A DNA stretch of 64,000 nucleotides, taken from NCBI RefSeq assembly GCF_900090275.1, contig NZ_LT607755.1, forward strand, positions 3,720,001-3,784,000, written 5' to 3'. The position numbers and the translations under genes were made by a program. This document shows, piece by piece, positions 33,347 to 41,522 of this stretch; the first letter of the stretch is position 1; each line of letters begins with the position of its first letter. This DNA is from Micromonospora zamorensis (GTDB lineage: Bacteria > Actinomycetota > Actinomycetes > Mycobacteriales > Micromonosporaceae). A model generated the notes under the pieces. It worked only from the letters and a program-made list of their open reading frames with translations. It did no database searches and was not told the origin of the DNA.

Positions 33347-33787
33347 ATGAGTCTTCTCGATGACGTCGCGCGGCGTGACAACTGGCGATGCTGGGTGTGC
33401 GACGAGCCGGTCGACGCTGACATGTCGGTGAACGACCCGCGTGGGCCCAGCGTCGACAGCCGCACCGCCGACAAGAAGGCCAAGGTCGTCGAACGGCTTG
33501 CGCACCGCGCCTGCAACACCCGCAAGGGCGCCGTCAAGGTGGTCATCGCCTGGCCGGACCGTCTGCACGTGGTGGAGCCCGCGCCGCTGATCACCGTCGC
33601 CGAGAGGCTTGAGCGCAAGGGCGGCCGGGAGTTGGTGGCCCGTTGCCCGAGCAGGAAGGACGCCCAGGAGGCGGCGGACTGGCTGGTCGACCGGTTTTCC
33701 CGGCTGGTGCCCGGGCTGCCGGTGACCGCGAGCGTCGACGCGGGCGGCGGCCAGTATCTCGTCGCTCTGGCCACCGGCCGCCGCTGA
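33347..33787 (+). CDS. HNH-type nuclease-like protein
   Basis: A 146-residue protein whose first half is a compact zinc-bound HNH arrangement: DNWRCWVCDEPVDADMSVND followed by ERLAHRACNTRKG. The cysteine pair, the central histidine and the final ACNTRKG match the HNH beta-beta-alpha finger, with the first catalytic histidine less obvious. The second half is an unrelated alpha-beta extension (CPSRKDAQEAADWLVDRF). No restriction, phage or methylase gene is adjacent. It probably binds or cuts DNA; the target is unknown. Confidence 0.7.
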   Translation: MSLLDDVARRDNWRCWVCDEPVDADMSVNDPRGPSVDSRTADKKAKVVERLAHRACNTRKGAVKVVIAWPDRLHVVEPAPLITVAERLERKGGRELVARCPSRKDAQEAADWLVDRFSRLVPGLPVTASVDAGGGQYLVALATGRR

Positions 33788-33843
33788 CTGGCGACCTGGC
33801 CGGCGGAACGTCACCGGCCAGGACCGCCCCGCCACGGGTACGG

Positions 33844-33874
33844 CAATGCGTCCGGACGCTGTCCGGACGCATTG
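33844..33874. terminator. Bidirectional hairpin terminator
   Basis: A perfect 14-bp stem (33844-33857 with 33861-33874) closes a three-base loop GCT. It is placed between the convergent HNH gene and the small minus-strand gene. Confidence 0.8.
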
Positions 33875-33916
33875 GCATCGGCAGGTCGCTGACCGGCCGG
33901 TGGGTAGAAGTCTTGC

Positions 33917-34204
33917 TCAGAAAGGGGGTGCGTCCTGGCCCATCAGCGCCAGCACGACGCCTCCCTTTCCGCTCTTGAGGCCCTGAACGACGACCTTGCC
34001 GGTGCTGCCGTCGGGCAGCTCCAACGTGAAGGTCTTCCCGACCGCGTTCTTGGGGCCGTTGCCGGCGCTGTTGGCAGGTCGGAAGTCACCTGCCCACGGC
34101 GGGACCCCGCCCCTGCGGGCGGGCTCGGCGAAGAGAGCGGCGGTGCCGGGGGTCCTGGTGCCATCCGACGAAAGGAGCACTGAGGCGCTGCGAAAGGTAG
34201 CCAT
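33917..34204 (-). CDS. Small protein of unknown function
   Basis: A 95-residue protein starting MATFRSASVLLSSDGTRTPG, with GKTFTLELPDGSTGKVVVQG and GKGGVVLALMGQDAPPF at the end. The second half looks like a small all-beta domain rich in Gly and Lys, reminiscent of short strand-turn-strand folds, but I cannot name a family. It has no signal peptide. It is divergent from the 156-residue unknown gene with 87 bases between starts, so the two may share control. Confidence 0.6.
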   Translation of the reverse strand: MATFRSASVLLSSDGTRTPGTAALFAEPARRGGVPPWAGDFRPANSAGNGPKNAVGKTFTLELPDGSTGKVVVQGLKSGKGGVVLALMGQDAPPF

Positions 34205-34291
34205 ATGCGGCAAGGATATCCCGGACCGCGCCCATTTGCGCCACCGCGGCTCCCCGTGACGCGCCTGGTGCGCAAAGGGCACTATCAGCGG

Positions 34292-34762
34292 ATGGGCGAC
34301 CAACCGAAAAGAGTGCGTGCACGGGTGCGCCATCTGGCGGACCGTTCCTACGTCGTGCTGATCGACGGGCCCGATGGCGAGGTGGAGGTCGGTCGTACCC
34401 GCCGGACGCGTGAGGTGCTGTCCATGGCGCGAGCCGGGGCCGCACGTGCGCTTGGTGTGCCGGAGGGTGGTTTCGACCTCAACGACATCGCCCTCACGTT
34501 TGCCCGACCGCCCTACGGGACGGACGGACAGTGGGTCCGCGTCGTCGCGGCGGAGGACCCCGACGACCCTTCCGAGGCCAGCGAGATCGGCTTGCTGGGC
34601 AGGGCGTACTGGTTCGATCACGAGGCCGCGTGGTTCGTGACGGTCACCGGCTCTGGCACCGGTCTCCATCCCAGCGAGCACCTCGACTTCGCCCCGTCGG
34701 TGACCGACGAAGAGGTCGCCGCGTTCGACGAGTACATCTCGGGCGCCAACCAGACACCTTGA
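34292..34762 (+). CDS. Protein of unknown function
   Basis: A 156-residue soluble, acidic protein starting MGDQPKRVRARVRHLADRSY. Its first half (VVLIDGPDGEVEVGRTRRTR, SMARAGAARALGVPEGGFDL) resembles small HicB-like or antitoxin-like alpha-beta domains, and its second half is acidic with YWFDHEAAWFVTVTGSGTGL. These are loose resemblances, not a family call. The ATG at 34292 has no strong ribosome site. The gene runs toward the GH43 gene, whose operator-like palindrome lies just behind its stop. Confidence 0.55.
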   Translation: MGDQPKRVRARVRHLADRSYVVLIDGPDGEVEVGRTRRTREVLSMARAGAARALGVPEGGFDLNDIALTFARPPYGTDGQWVRVVAAEDPDDPSEASEIGLLGRAYWFDHEAAWFVTVTGSGTGLHPSEHLDFAPSVTDEEVAAFDEYISGANQTP

Positions 34763-34772
34763 CACCTGTCGA

Positions 34773-34786
34773 TGTTAGCGCCAACA
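34773..34786 (+). promoter_or_regulatory. LacI-type operator-like palindrome upstream of GH43
   Basis: TGTTAGCGCCAACA is a 14-bp palindrome with one mismatched pair. It matches the TGTTAGCGCTAACA style of LacI-family operators common before glycoside hydrolase genes of actinomycetes. It lies 215 bases before the GH43 start in a 239-base gap that otherwise shows nothing I can name. No LacI gene lies in the window. Confidence 0.55.
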
Positions 34787-35001
34787 CTGAGACCGCAACC
34801 TGGGCGCAACGTCACCGTCATATCTCGCGATTCACTCGCGCATCGACCCCGGCGGGGCGCCGCAGGCTGGCGGCGCCGTCACCCGGGCGTCGCGGCCGGT
34901 TCCGGTCCCACGTGCTGCTCGGCGTCGACCTGATCGGCCACGACGCCACCGGCCGGCACCACCTGCGCCGATGAGTCGCTCACCAACCGTACGGAGGACA
35001 G

Positions 35002-36507
35002 ATGCCGCTGCCACTCCACCCAACCGATCCGCTTGCCCGCCCGGCAACCGGCCGGGGGCCTGCCGGCCGCCGACGCCTACGGTCGGTCGTGGCCGCGGTG
35101 TTGGTGGTGCTCGCCGTGGCAGCCGGCCTGCCGGCGGCCGGGCCGGCGCACGCCGCACCGGCGGTCAACTACACCAACCCGCTGGTGAACCAGAGGGCCG
35201 ACCCGCACATCGTCCGGCATACCGACGGCTACTACTACATGACCGCGACGGTGCCGCAGTACGACCGGATCGTGCTGCGACGTGCGACCACCCTCCAGGG
35301 CCTGGCCACGGCGGCGGAAACCACGATCTGGAACCGGCACACCAGCGGCGAGATGGGCGCCCACATCTGGGCGCCGGAGATCCATTTCATCAACAACCGG
35401 TGGTACGTCTACTTCGCCGCGGGCCGCACCGACGACGTGTGGCGGATCCGCATGTACGTGTTGGAGAACTCCAGCGCGAATCCGCTGACCGGGTCGTGGA
35501 CCGAACGAGGTCGGGTCACGACACCGTGGGACACGTTCAGCCTCGACGCGTCGACCTTCGTCGCCAACGGGGTGCGTTATCTGACCTGGGCGCAGCAGGA
35601 GCCGGGCATCTCCAACAACTCCAACGTCTACCTCGCCCGGATGGGTGCCAACCCGTGGCAGATCACCGGCACGGTGACGCGGCTCGTCGTGCCGACGTAC
35701 GACTGGGAGACCCGCGGCTACCGGGTCGCCGAGGGACCGGCGGTGATCCAACGCAACGGCCGCATCTTCCTGACCTACTCGGCCAGCGCCACGGACGCCA
35801 ACTACTGCCTCGGGATGCTGAGCGCCTCGGCCACCGCCAACCTGCTCGACGCCGCCGCCTGGAGCAAGAGCCCCAACCCGGTGTTCGCCAGCAACGCCGC
35901 CACCGGTCAGTACGGCCCCGGCCACAACTCGTTCACCGTCTCCGAGGATGGGCAGAGCGACATCCTGGTCTATCACGACCGCAACTACCGTGACATCAGC
36001 GGCGATCCGCTCAACGATCCGAACCGGCGGACGAGGCTGCAGAAGCTGTACTGGAACGCCGACGGCACCCCGAACTTCGGCATCCCGGTGCCCGACGGGG
36101 CCACACCGGTGCGGCTGCGTTCACACGATCTGACCAGCAGCTACATCCGGCACTACGACTATCGGGCCCGGGTCGAGCCCAACGTGGCCAACCTGGCCGA
36201 CTCGCAGTTCCGCATCGTCAGCGGCCTCGCCGGGGGCGGGACGGTGTCGTTGGAGTCGACCAACTTCCCGGGGTACTACCTGCGTCACCGTGGCTACGCC
36301 CTGTACGTCGAACGGAGCGACGGCTCGTCGCTCTTCGGCGGCGACGCGAGCTTCCACCGCCAATCCGGCCTGGCTGCCAGCACCGGGGTCTCCCTGGAGT
36401 CACAGAACTTCCCCGGCCGGTACGTGCGCCACCGCGACGGACTGCTCTACCTGGAAGCGGTGAGCACGAGTGCCGAGCGCGCCTCCGCCACCTTCCACCT
36501 GGAATAG
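35002..36507 (+). CDS. Secreted GH43 arabinan-active enzyme with C-terminal AbfB (CBM42) domain
   Basis: A 501-residue exported glycoside hydrolase. After the signal (RSVVAAVLVVLAVAAGLPAA, cleavage near AHA-APA) comes a five-bladed GH43 propeller with the catalytic base D67 (NQRADPHIV), the pKa-modulating D182 (FSLDASTF) and the acid E244 (RVAEGPAVI). From about residue 365 an AbfB beta-trefoil follows (TVSLESTNFPGYYLRHRGYA, VSLESQNFPGRYVRHRDGLL), which binds arabinofuranose side chains. It likely releases L-arabinose from arabinoxylan or arabinan outside the cell. GGAGG precedes the ATG. The next gene starts 36 bases on and may be co-transcribed. Confidence 0.92.
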   Translation: MPLPLHPTDPLARPATGRGPAGRRRLRSVVAAVLVVLAVAAGLPAAGPAHAAPAVNYTNPLVNQRADPHIVRHTDGYYYMTATVPQYDRIVLRRATTLQGLATAAETTIWNRHTSGEMGAHIWAPEIHFINNRWYVYFAAGRTDDVWRIRMYVLENSSANPLTGSWTERGRVTTPWDTFSLDASTFVANGVRYLTWAQQEPGISNNSNVYLARMGANPWQITGTVTRLVVPTYDWETRGYRVAEGPAVIQRNGRIFLTYSASATDANYCLGMLSASATANLLDAAAWSKSPNPVFASNAATGQYGPGHNSFTVSEDGQSDILVYHDRNYRDISGDPLNDPNRRTRLQKLYWNADGTPNFGIPVPDGATPVRLRSHDLTSSYIRHYDYRARVEPNVANLADSQFRIVSGLAGGGTVSLESTNFPGYYLRHRGYALYVERSDGSSLFGGDASFHRQSGLAASTGVSLESQNFPGRYVRHRDGLLYLEAVSTSAERASATFHLE

Positions 36508-36543
36508 CCGCGGGACCACTCCCCCATCGAGCCAGGAGTACCG

Positions 36544-38193
36544 ATGACCCCCACCACCACGAGACCGTCCAGCCACGGCCCGATCCGCCGCGGCCGGCGT
36601 ACCGGCCTGGTTCTGGCCATGATCACCGCGCTGGTCGGTGCCGCCGGCGCTGTGCTGGTCGGCGCGCCGCCGGCTGCGGCGGCCACCATCGACACCAACG
36701 CCTACTACGTCCTGGTCAATCGACACAGCGGCAAGGTCCTCGACGTCCGGGACACCTCGACGGCAGACGGCGCGGTGATCCAGCAGTGGTCCCGCAACGA
36801 CGGCGAATGGCAACAGTTCCAGTTCGTCTCGTCCGGCAGCGGCTACTACCGCCTCAAGGCTCGACACAGCGGCAAGGTCGTCGACCTCTGGGAGTGGAAC
36901 ACCGCCGACGGCGCCGAGTACCGCCAGTGGCCGGATCTCAACGCCACCAACCAGCAGTTCCAGGTGCTCGACTCCGACGGCGGCCATGTCCGGCTGATCA
37001 ACCGCCACTCCGCCAAGGCACTCGAGGTCTGGGAGCGGTCCACCGCCGACGGCGGCCGCATCAGCCAGTACACCGATCAGAACGGTGCCAACCAGCAGTG
37101 GCAGATGGTCCAGGTGGGCGGGGGCAGCACGCCACCCGGCTGTGGCAGCGGGTCGACCAACGCCGAGGCCGTGCTGAGCGGGAGCACCTGGACGACCCGT
37201 AACGGCTCGTCGACGGTCTATTCGGGTACGAGCATGTTGTCGGCCATGCAGGCGGCGGTCAATTCACTGTCGGCCGGTCGGACGTCGAAGCAGCGGGTCG
37301 TGGTCCGCGGCTCCGGGTCGATGAGCGCGGGTTCACGGCTGTCGCTGCCGTCGTACACGACGCTGGCGGTGTGCGGCACGATCAACGTGACCGGATCGGG
37401 CTCGGGCGACCAGGCGCCGGTCTACTCGCGGGGAACCACGGATGTCGAGGTGCAGAACCTGACGCTGACCGGGTCGCCGCTGTACGGCATCTTCATGCGC
37501 AACGTGAACAACCTGACCCTCGGGCAGATCGACATGCGGCTCTCCGCCGGCCTGGGAGTGCGCATCGACAACCACGGCGGAGATCGGTCGGTCAAGGTGC
37601 GCAACGTCCGCATCGACACCGTGTACGTGTCAGGCACCGGCACGCACGGGGTGGAGACGTACGGCGTGGACGGTCTGACCATCGGAACTGTCACGGCGCG
37701 GAACACCCGGGACTCCGGCCTGCTGCTCAACGACACGATCAACGCCACTGTCGGCACGGTCGACGCGCAGGGCGCCGGGGCCGGCACCGGGTACGCGGCT
37801 TTCCGGATGGCCAACCGCAACGGCCGGGTGGGCAGCTCGTACCCGACCAACATCCGGGTCGGAAACGTGATCGCGTCCGGGGGTGGACGCGGGATCTTCT
37901 GCGTCTCCGAGTCCGGTGGCGCGGTCATCGACCGGGTGACGATCTCGAACACGGGGAACAACTCGATCCTGGTGGAGAACTGCTACAACGTCGTCATCGC
38001 CGGGGTGTCCGGGACGGTGACGGGCGGCGGCGAGATCAGGATCGCGTCGCGGACGGAGTTCCCGATCTCCTCCGGCATCCGGTTGCAGAACCTGACCGTC
38101 AGCGGCACCAACATCACCCAGAGTCCCTGCGGTGGCGCGAACAACACCATCAGCAACGTCGCCCGGGTCAACTCGACGCTGACCTGGTGTTGA
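36544..38193 (+). CDS. Secreted RICIN-lectin plus beta-helix protein
   Basis: A 549-residue exported protein. The signal (GLVLAMITALVGAAGAVLVG, cleavage near AAA-ATI) is followed by a RICIN/CBM13-like trefoil with three repeats, each with an HSGK/HSAK and Q..W unit: VNRHSGKVLDVRDTST, KARHSGKVVDLWEWNT and INRHSAKALEVWERST. From about residue 195 a right-handed parallel beta-helix like pectate lyases runs to the end (TDVEVQNLTLTGSPLYGIFM, SGLLLNDTINATVGTVDAQG). No lyase active site can be pointed out. AGGAG precedes the ATG. It is likely a polysaccharide-active partner of the GH43 enzyme. Confidence 0.85.
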   Translation: MTPTTTRPSSHGPIRRGRRTGLVLAMITALVGAAGAVLVGAPPAAAATIDTNAYYVLVNRHSGKVLDVRDTSTADGAVIQQWSRNDGEWQQFQFVSSGSGYYRLKARHSGKVVDLWEWNTADGAEYRQWPDLNATNQQFQVLDSDGGHVRLINRHSAKALEVWERSTADGGRISQYTDQNGANQQWQMVQVGGGSTPPGCGSGSTNAEAVLSGSTWTTRNGSSTVYSGTSMLSAMQAAVNSLSAGRTSKQRVVVRGSGSMSAGSRLSLPSYTTLAVCGTINVTGSGSGDQAPVYSRGTTDVEVQNLTLTGSPLYGIFMRNVNNLTLGQIDMRLSAGLGVRIDNHGGDRSVKVRNVRIDTVYVSGTGTHGVETYGVDGLTIGTVTARNTRDSGLLLNDTINATVGTVDAQGAGAGTGYAAFRMANRNGRVGSSYPTNIRVGNVIASGGGRGIFCVSESGGAVIDRVTISNTGNNSILVENCYNVVIAGVSGTVTGGGEIRIASRTEFPISSGIRLQNLTVSGTNITQSPCGGANNTISNVARVNSTLTWC

Positions 38194-38222
38194 GAGGCTG
38201 GCCCTCGCGTACTCGATGAAGG

Positions 38223-38255
38223 GCGGTGGGTCCGCGCACGTTGCGGGCCCACCGC
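38223..38255 (+). terminator. Hairpin terminator after the RICIN-beta-helix gene
   Basis: A 13-bp stem with one G-T pair (38223-38235 with 38243-38255) encloses a seven-base loop, 29 bases after the stop codon. Confidence 0.75.
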
Positions 38256-38351
38256 GGCGCTGCCTCCCGACTCCCCGCGCGGCGATGAGCGGGTATGGAC
38301 GCACGACGCAGGATGATGAGCGGATTCCACAACTCGAAGCAGGAGGTCCGC

Positions 38352-38705
38352 GTGCGCGTCGTCCGCGTCCTGGCCAACCTTCCGGTGCCTGACATCAGCG
38401 CCGCCAAGGGCTTCTACAGCGACTACCTCGGGTTGAGCAACGAGGAGTTCAACCTGGGCTGGGTGGCCCGCTACACCTCGCCCGACAGCGGCGCGAGCGT
38501 GCAACTCGTCTCCGGCGACGCGTCCGCACCGGAGGATTCGGTCATCTCGGTGCAGGTGGACGACGTGGACGGCGCCTACGCGGAGGCGCAGCGCCTCGGT
38601 TACGCGATCGTCCACCCGCTGACCACTGAGCCCTGGGGAGTGCGGCGATTCTTCGTCCGCGCTCCGGACGGCAACGTCATCAACGTGGCAGCCCATAGTG
38701 CCTGA
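38352..38705 (+). CDS. VOC-superfamily (glyoxalase/bleomycin-resistance-like) protein
   Basis: A 117-residue protein starting VRVVRVLANLPVPDISAAKG, with DYLGLSNEEFNLGWVARYTS, DSVISVQVDDVDGAYAEAQR and the closing RRFFVRAPDGNVINVAAH. It is of the single-module, EhpR/bleomycin-resistance-like type. The GTG at 38352 follows a perfect AGGAGG with five bases spacing, which rules against the longer frame beginning at 38295. Function and ligand unknown. Confidence 0.87.
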   Translation: MRVVRVLANLPVPDISAAKGFYSDYLGLSNEEFNLGWVARYTSPDSGASVQLVSGDASAPEDSVISVQVDDVDGAYAEAQRLGYAIVHPLTTEPWGVRRFFVRAPDGNVINVAAHSA

Positions 38706-38759
38706 CCAGGGATCAGGGCGGCGGCCGGGCCAGCCAGGTGCCGGCTGTCGCAGACCTCG

Positions 38760-40040
38760 TCAGCGGTTGAGGTAGGCGGCCAGGCCGCCGAGCTCCTCGC
38801 TGGCGATGAACACCGAGCGCACATTGAGAAGGGCCTCCTCGACGTGCGCGGTACAGCCCCACGCCGAGTCACCCCACGAATCAGCGATCTTGATCTCGGC
38901 GGGTGCCGTGCAGCCGGGAGCATCGCCGAGCTGGCAGTGCTCCGGGTGTGGCAGGGCAGCCTGCGCGGCTGCGGCGGCACGCATCCGCGCGGCGAGTTCC
39001 GCGGAGGCGGCAGCACGCTGCTCGGCCTCGGCGCGCAGTTCCCGCTCCACGCGTAGCACCCTGGCCAGCTCGTCGTGAGCCGCCCGGGCGCGTGCTTCGG
39101 CGGCCGTCTTCGCCTGTTCGATGTGGTGGCGTTCGATGGCCAGGGCCGCGGTGCCGGCGAAGACCCGGGTGAGAGCGAGGTCCGAGTCCTGTGGGACGCG
39201 CGGGGTGCGGTGGTACATGGCGAACGTGCCCAGCAGGCCGCCGTCGCGAGCCAGGATGGGAGTGGACCAGCAGGCCGCCAGACCGGCCCGGTCGGCCAGA
39301 TCCCGAAAGTCGTTCCAGAACGGGTCGGTGGTGATGTCGGTGACGATCACCGGTTCCCGGCGGTGGGCGGCGGTGCCGCAGGAGCCGACGCCTTCGCCGG
39401 TGGCGATGCCGTCGATGGCCTGGTTGTAGAAGGCGGGCAGGCTGGGGGCGGCGCCGTGGCGCAGGTGCCGGCCGTCGGCGTCGGCGAGCAGCACCGAGAC
39501 GAGCACCTCCTGCGGTGCCAGATTCTCGATACAGCGGGCCATCCCGTCGAGCACCTCGGTCAGGGGCGCCTGGCGGGCGATCTGCTCCAGCAGGGCGCGG
39601 TGTTCGGTCATCAACCGTTGGGCGTGCTTGACCTGGGTGGTCTCCACGCCGAGCACGCGGATCCCGGTCACCGTGCCGGCTGCGTCTCGACGCGGCTCGT
39701 AGGAGACATCGAAGAAGGCCTCCCGGGCCTGCGGGCCGATGCCCAGCACGACCCGGACGTCACGGCCGACGTATGCCTCGCCCGTGCGGTAGACCTGATC
39801 CAGCAGGGCGATGAAGCCCTGATCGGCCAGCTCGGGCATCACGTCCACGAGCGCGACCCCGGTGCGGACCCGTTCCTGACCGATGGTCTCGAAGAAGGCC
39901 CGGTTCGCCGTCTCCACCACATGCGCCGGGCCGGTCAACGAGGCGAAGACGGCCGTGGACTGCCCGAACAACGCCCGCAGATCCTCCTCAGCCGCTCCTC
40001 GCCCGGCAACCGCCGGATCCGCGGCAGGCACCGCCGTCAT
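38760..40040 (-). CDS. PAS-GAF sensor protein with Cys-containing C-terminal domain
   Basis: A 426-residue cytoplasmic protein. A PAS domain (about 25-150: LTGPAHVVETANRAFFETIG, GVALVDVMPELADQGFIALL) is followed by a GAF domain (about 165-320: GEGVGSCGTAAHRREPVIVT, LAACWSTPILARDGGLLGTF). A helical stretch ERHHIEQAKTAAEARARAAH leads to a small end domain with HPEHCQLGDAPGCTAPAEIK and SAWGCTAHVEEALLNVRSVF. There is no kinase, phosphatase or cyclase output. The GCGT/GSCGTAA segment resembles GAF domains of redox-sensing proteins. It may relay a signal by protein contact through the Cys-rich end. Confidence 0.82.
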   Translation of the reverse strand: MTAVPAADPAVAGRGAAEEDLRALFGQSTAVFASLTGPAHVVETANRAFFETIGQERVRTGVALVDVMPELADQGFIALLDQVYRTGEAYVGRDVRVVLGIGPQAREAFFDVSYEPRRDAAGTVTGIRVLGVETTQVKHAQRLMTEHRALLEQIARQAPLTEVLDGMARCIENLAPQEVLVSVLLADADGRHLRHGAAPSLPAFYNQAIDGIATGEGVGSCGTAAHRREPVIVTDITTDPFWNDFRDLADRAGLAACWSTPILARDGGLLGTFAMYHRTPRVPQDSDLALTRVFAGTAALAIERHHIEQAKTAAEARARAAHDELARVLRVERELRAEAEQRAAASAELAARMRAAAAAQAALPHPEHCQLGDAPGCTAPAEIKIADSWGDSAWGCTAHVEEALLNVRSVFIASEELGGLAAYLNR

Positions 40041-40284
40041 GTCCTGGTCCGCCTCTCCTCGGTTGCGTGGATGGTCCGTGACCCACTGGCTGGCGACGGA
40101 GGCCAACCACCGCCGTCGGTCACGTGTTCGCACCACCAACCTACGGGACACCGCTCAGGTGTCCACAGGACCGTGGCCGCCTACGCTGGCATCGACGTGA
40201 AGGCCGGGCCGACAACGGTTCCTGGTGGCCGCCGGGGGCGGGCAGCCGCAGGCAGGGGTGCACGTAGATGAGAGGTGTGTCCTG

Positions 40285-41166
40285 ATGAGCTCGACGACGA
40301 CGTTGCTGGAACGCCTGCTCCAGGCCGGGATGAGCGAGGTCGTCACAGTGGAGCCGGTGACGGGCGGGGTCGCGGCGCTCGCGGGCATCGCCACCCGTCG
40401 GGACGCCCCTTCGGTGTTCGTCAAGGGCTTCGCCGACGCGCCCGCCGAGGGGGTCTTCGTCGCGGAGGCCGAAGGGCTGGCCGCCCTACGCGAACTCGGC
40501 GGCATGGCCACACCCGACGTGCTCCTGGCGGACCCGGAACTGCTCGTGTTGTCGGTGCTGCGCCCGAGGCCGCACACCGAGAGCTTCTGGGAGCAGCTGG
40601 CGCACCTGCTCGCCCGCATGCACACGAGCACGACCCATCCTCGCTTCGGATGGCACCACGACAACTGGCTGGGCCGCCGCCGCCAGGTCAACACGTGGCA
40701 TGACGACGGGTTTGCGTTCTTCGCAGAGCACCGGCTGCTTCGGTGGCTCGGGGAGCCCCGCGTCGAGGCGGCGCTCGACGCGGCGGACCGCGCGGCACTG
40801 GAGCGGCTGTGTCACCGACTGCCGGACCTGCTGCCGGACCGGCCCGCGTGCCTGACACACGGCGACCTGTGGACGCAGAACATCATGGCCACCTCGGACG
40901 GGCAGCCCGCGTTGATCGACCCGGCCGTGTCGTACATGTGGGCCGAAGTCGACCTCGCCCATGTGTGGTCCACCTCGCCCCCGCCCGAGGCGCAACGGTT
41001 CTTCGAGGTCTACGCGGACCTGACCTCGCTGGACGACGGCTGGCAGGCCCGCATGCCGGTCGTCCAGCTGCGACAACACCTCGCCGTGCTGGCCCAGTTC
41101 GACGACGACTGGGGTGCTGGCGAGCAGATCCGCGCCACCCTTGCCCCGTTCCGGACGCGATCCTGA
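40285..41166 (+). CDS. Fructosamine kinase-family protein
   Basis: A 293-residue kinase-fold protein. The N-lobe carries GGVAALAGIATRRDAPSVFV with VKGFADAP; HTSTTHPRFGWHHDNWLGRR is the fructosamine-kinase signature; THGDLWTQNIMATSDGQPAL holds the catalytic aspartate, and LIDPAVSYMWAEVDLAHVWS the metal-binding one. Members phosphorylate fructosamines or ribulosamines for deglycation of proteins. The ATG at 40285 is the family start. The gene is monocistronic and convergent with the small membrane-protein frame. Confidence 0.87.
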   Translation: MSSTTTLLERLLQAGMSEVVTVEPVTGGVAALAGIATRRDAPSVFVKGFADAPAEGVFVAEAEGLAALRELGGMATPDVLLADPELLVLSVLRPRPHTESFWEQLAHLLARMHTSTTHPRFGWHHDNWLGRRRQVNTWHDDGFAFFAEHRLLRWLGEPRVEAALDAADRAALERLCHRLPDLLPDRPACLTHGDLWTQNIMATSDGQPALIDPAVSYMWAEVDLAHVWSTSPPPEAQRFFEVYADLTSLDDGWQARMPVVQLRQHLAVLAQFDDDWGAGEQIRATLAPFRTRS

Positions 41167-41223
41167 CCAGACGCCCGGCAGTTGACCGCCGCAACCGCGC
41201 GAGCGGCCGTGTCGGAGCGGGTC

Positions 41224-41388
41224 TCACGGACGAGCGTCGTCATCATCGCCGCCCCGACCGCGACCAGGGCGACGCCCACGAACGTTGACGGCGGCCACCA
41301 GGGTGACGACCGCAGCGGTCAACTGCAGCACACCACCGAGCAGATCGACCAGGCTGGAGATGGCGCCAGCGTCGGGAACAAGGTGCAT
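41224..41388 (-). CDS. Possible small single-pass membrane protein
   Basis: A 54-residue frame MHLVPDAGAISSLVDLLGGV, with LQLTAAVVTLVAAVNV making one membrane helix, and a charged tail RGRRPGRGRGGDDDDARP. GGAGG lies exactly five bases before the ATG, which supports translation. The tail is low-complexity, and a neighbouring frame continues as hydrophobic sequence (VGVALVAVGAAMMTTLV), so a frameshift in a longer membrane protein is also possible. It follows the Rrf2 gene on the same strand by 134 bases. This is the only feature I see in 41167-41522. Confidence 0.4.
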   Translation of the reverse strand: MHLVPDAGAISSLVDLLGGVLQLTAAVVTLVAAVNVRGRRPGRGRGGDDDDARP

Positions 41389-41522
41389 CGCGGCCTCCGG
41401 GTTCGTGCCCACCGTCCGCTTCCTGCGGAAGGCCCTCCCCCGGGCCCAGCGGTAACCGCTTGGACGCCGCTGTCATTGTGGCACCCTCCCGCACAGCAGA
41501 GGAAGGGGCGAACCCGGTGGTC

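Noticed and set aside
34759..34787. TTGACA at 34759 as a promoter for the GH43 gene
   Set aside because: No acceptable -10 element lies at 16-19 bases; only the LacI-style palindrome is convincing there.
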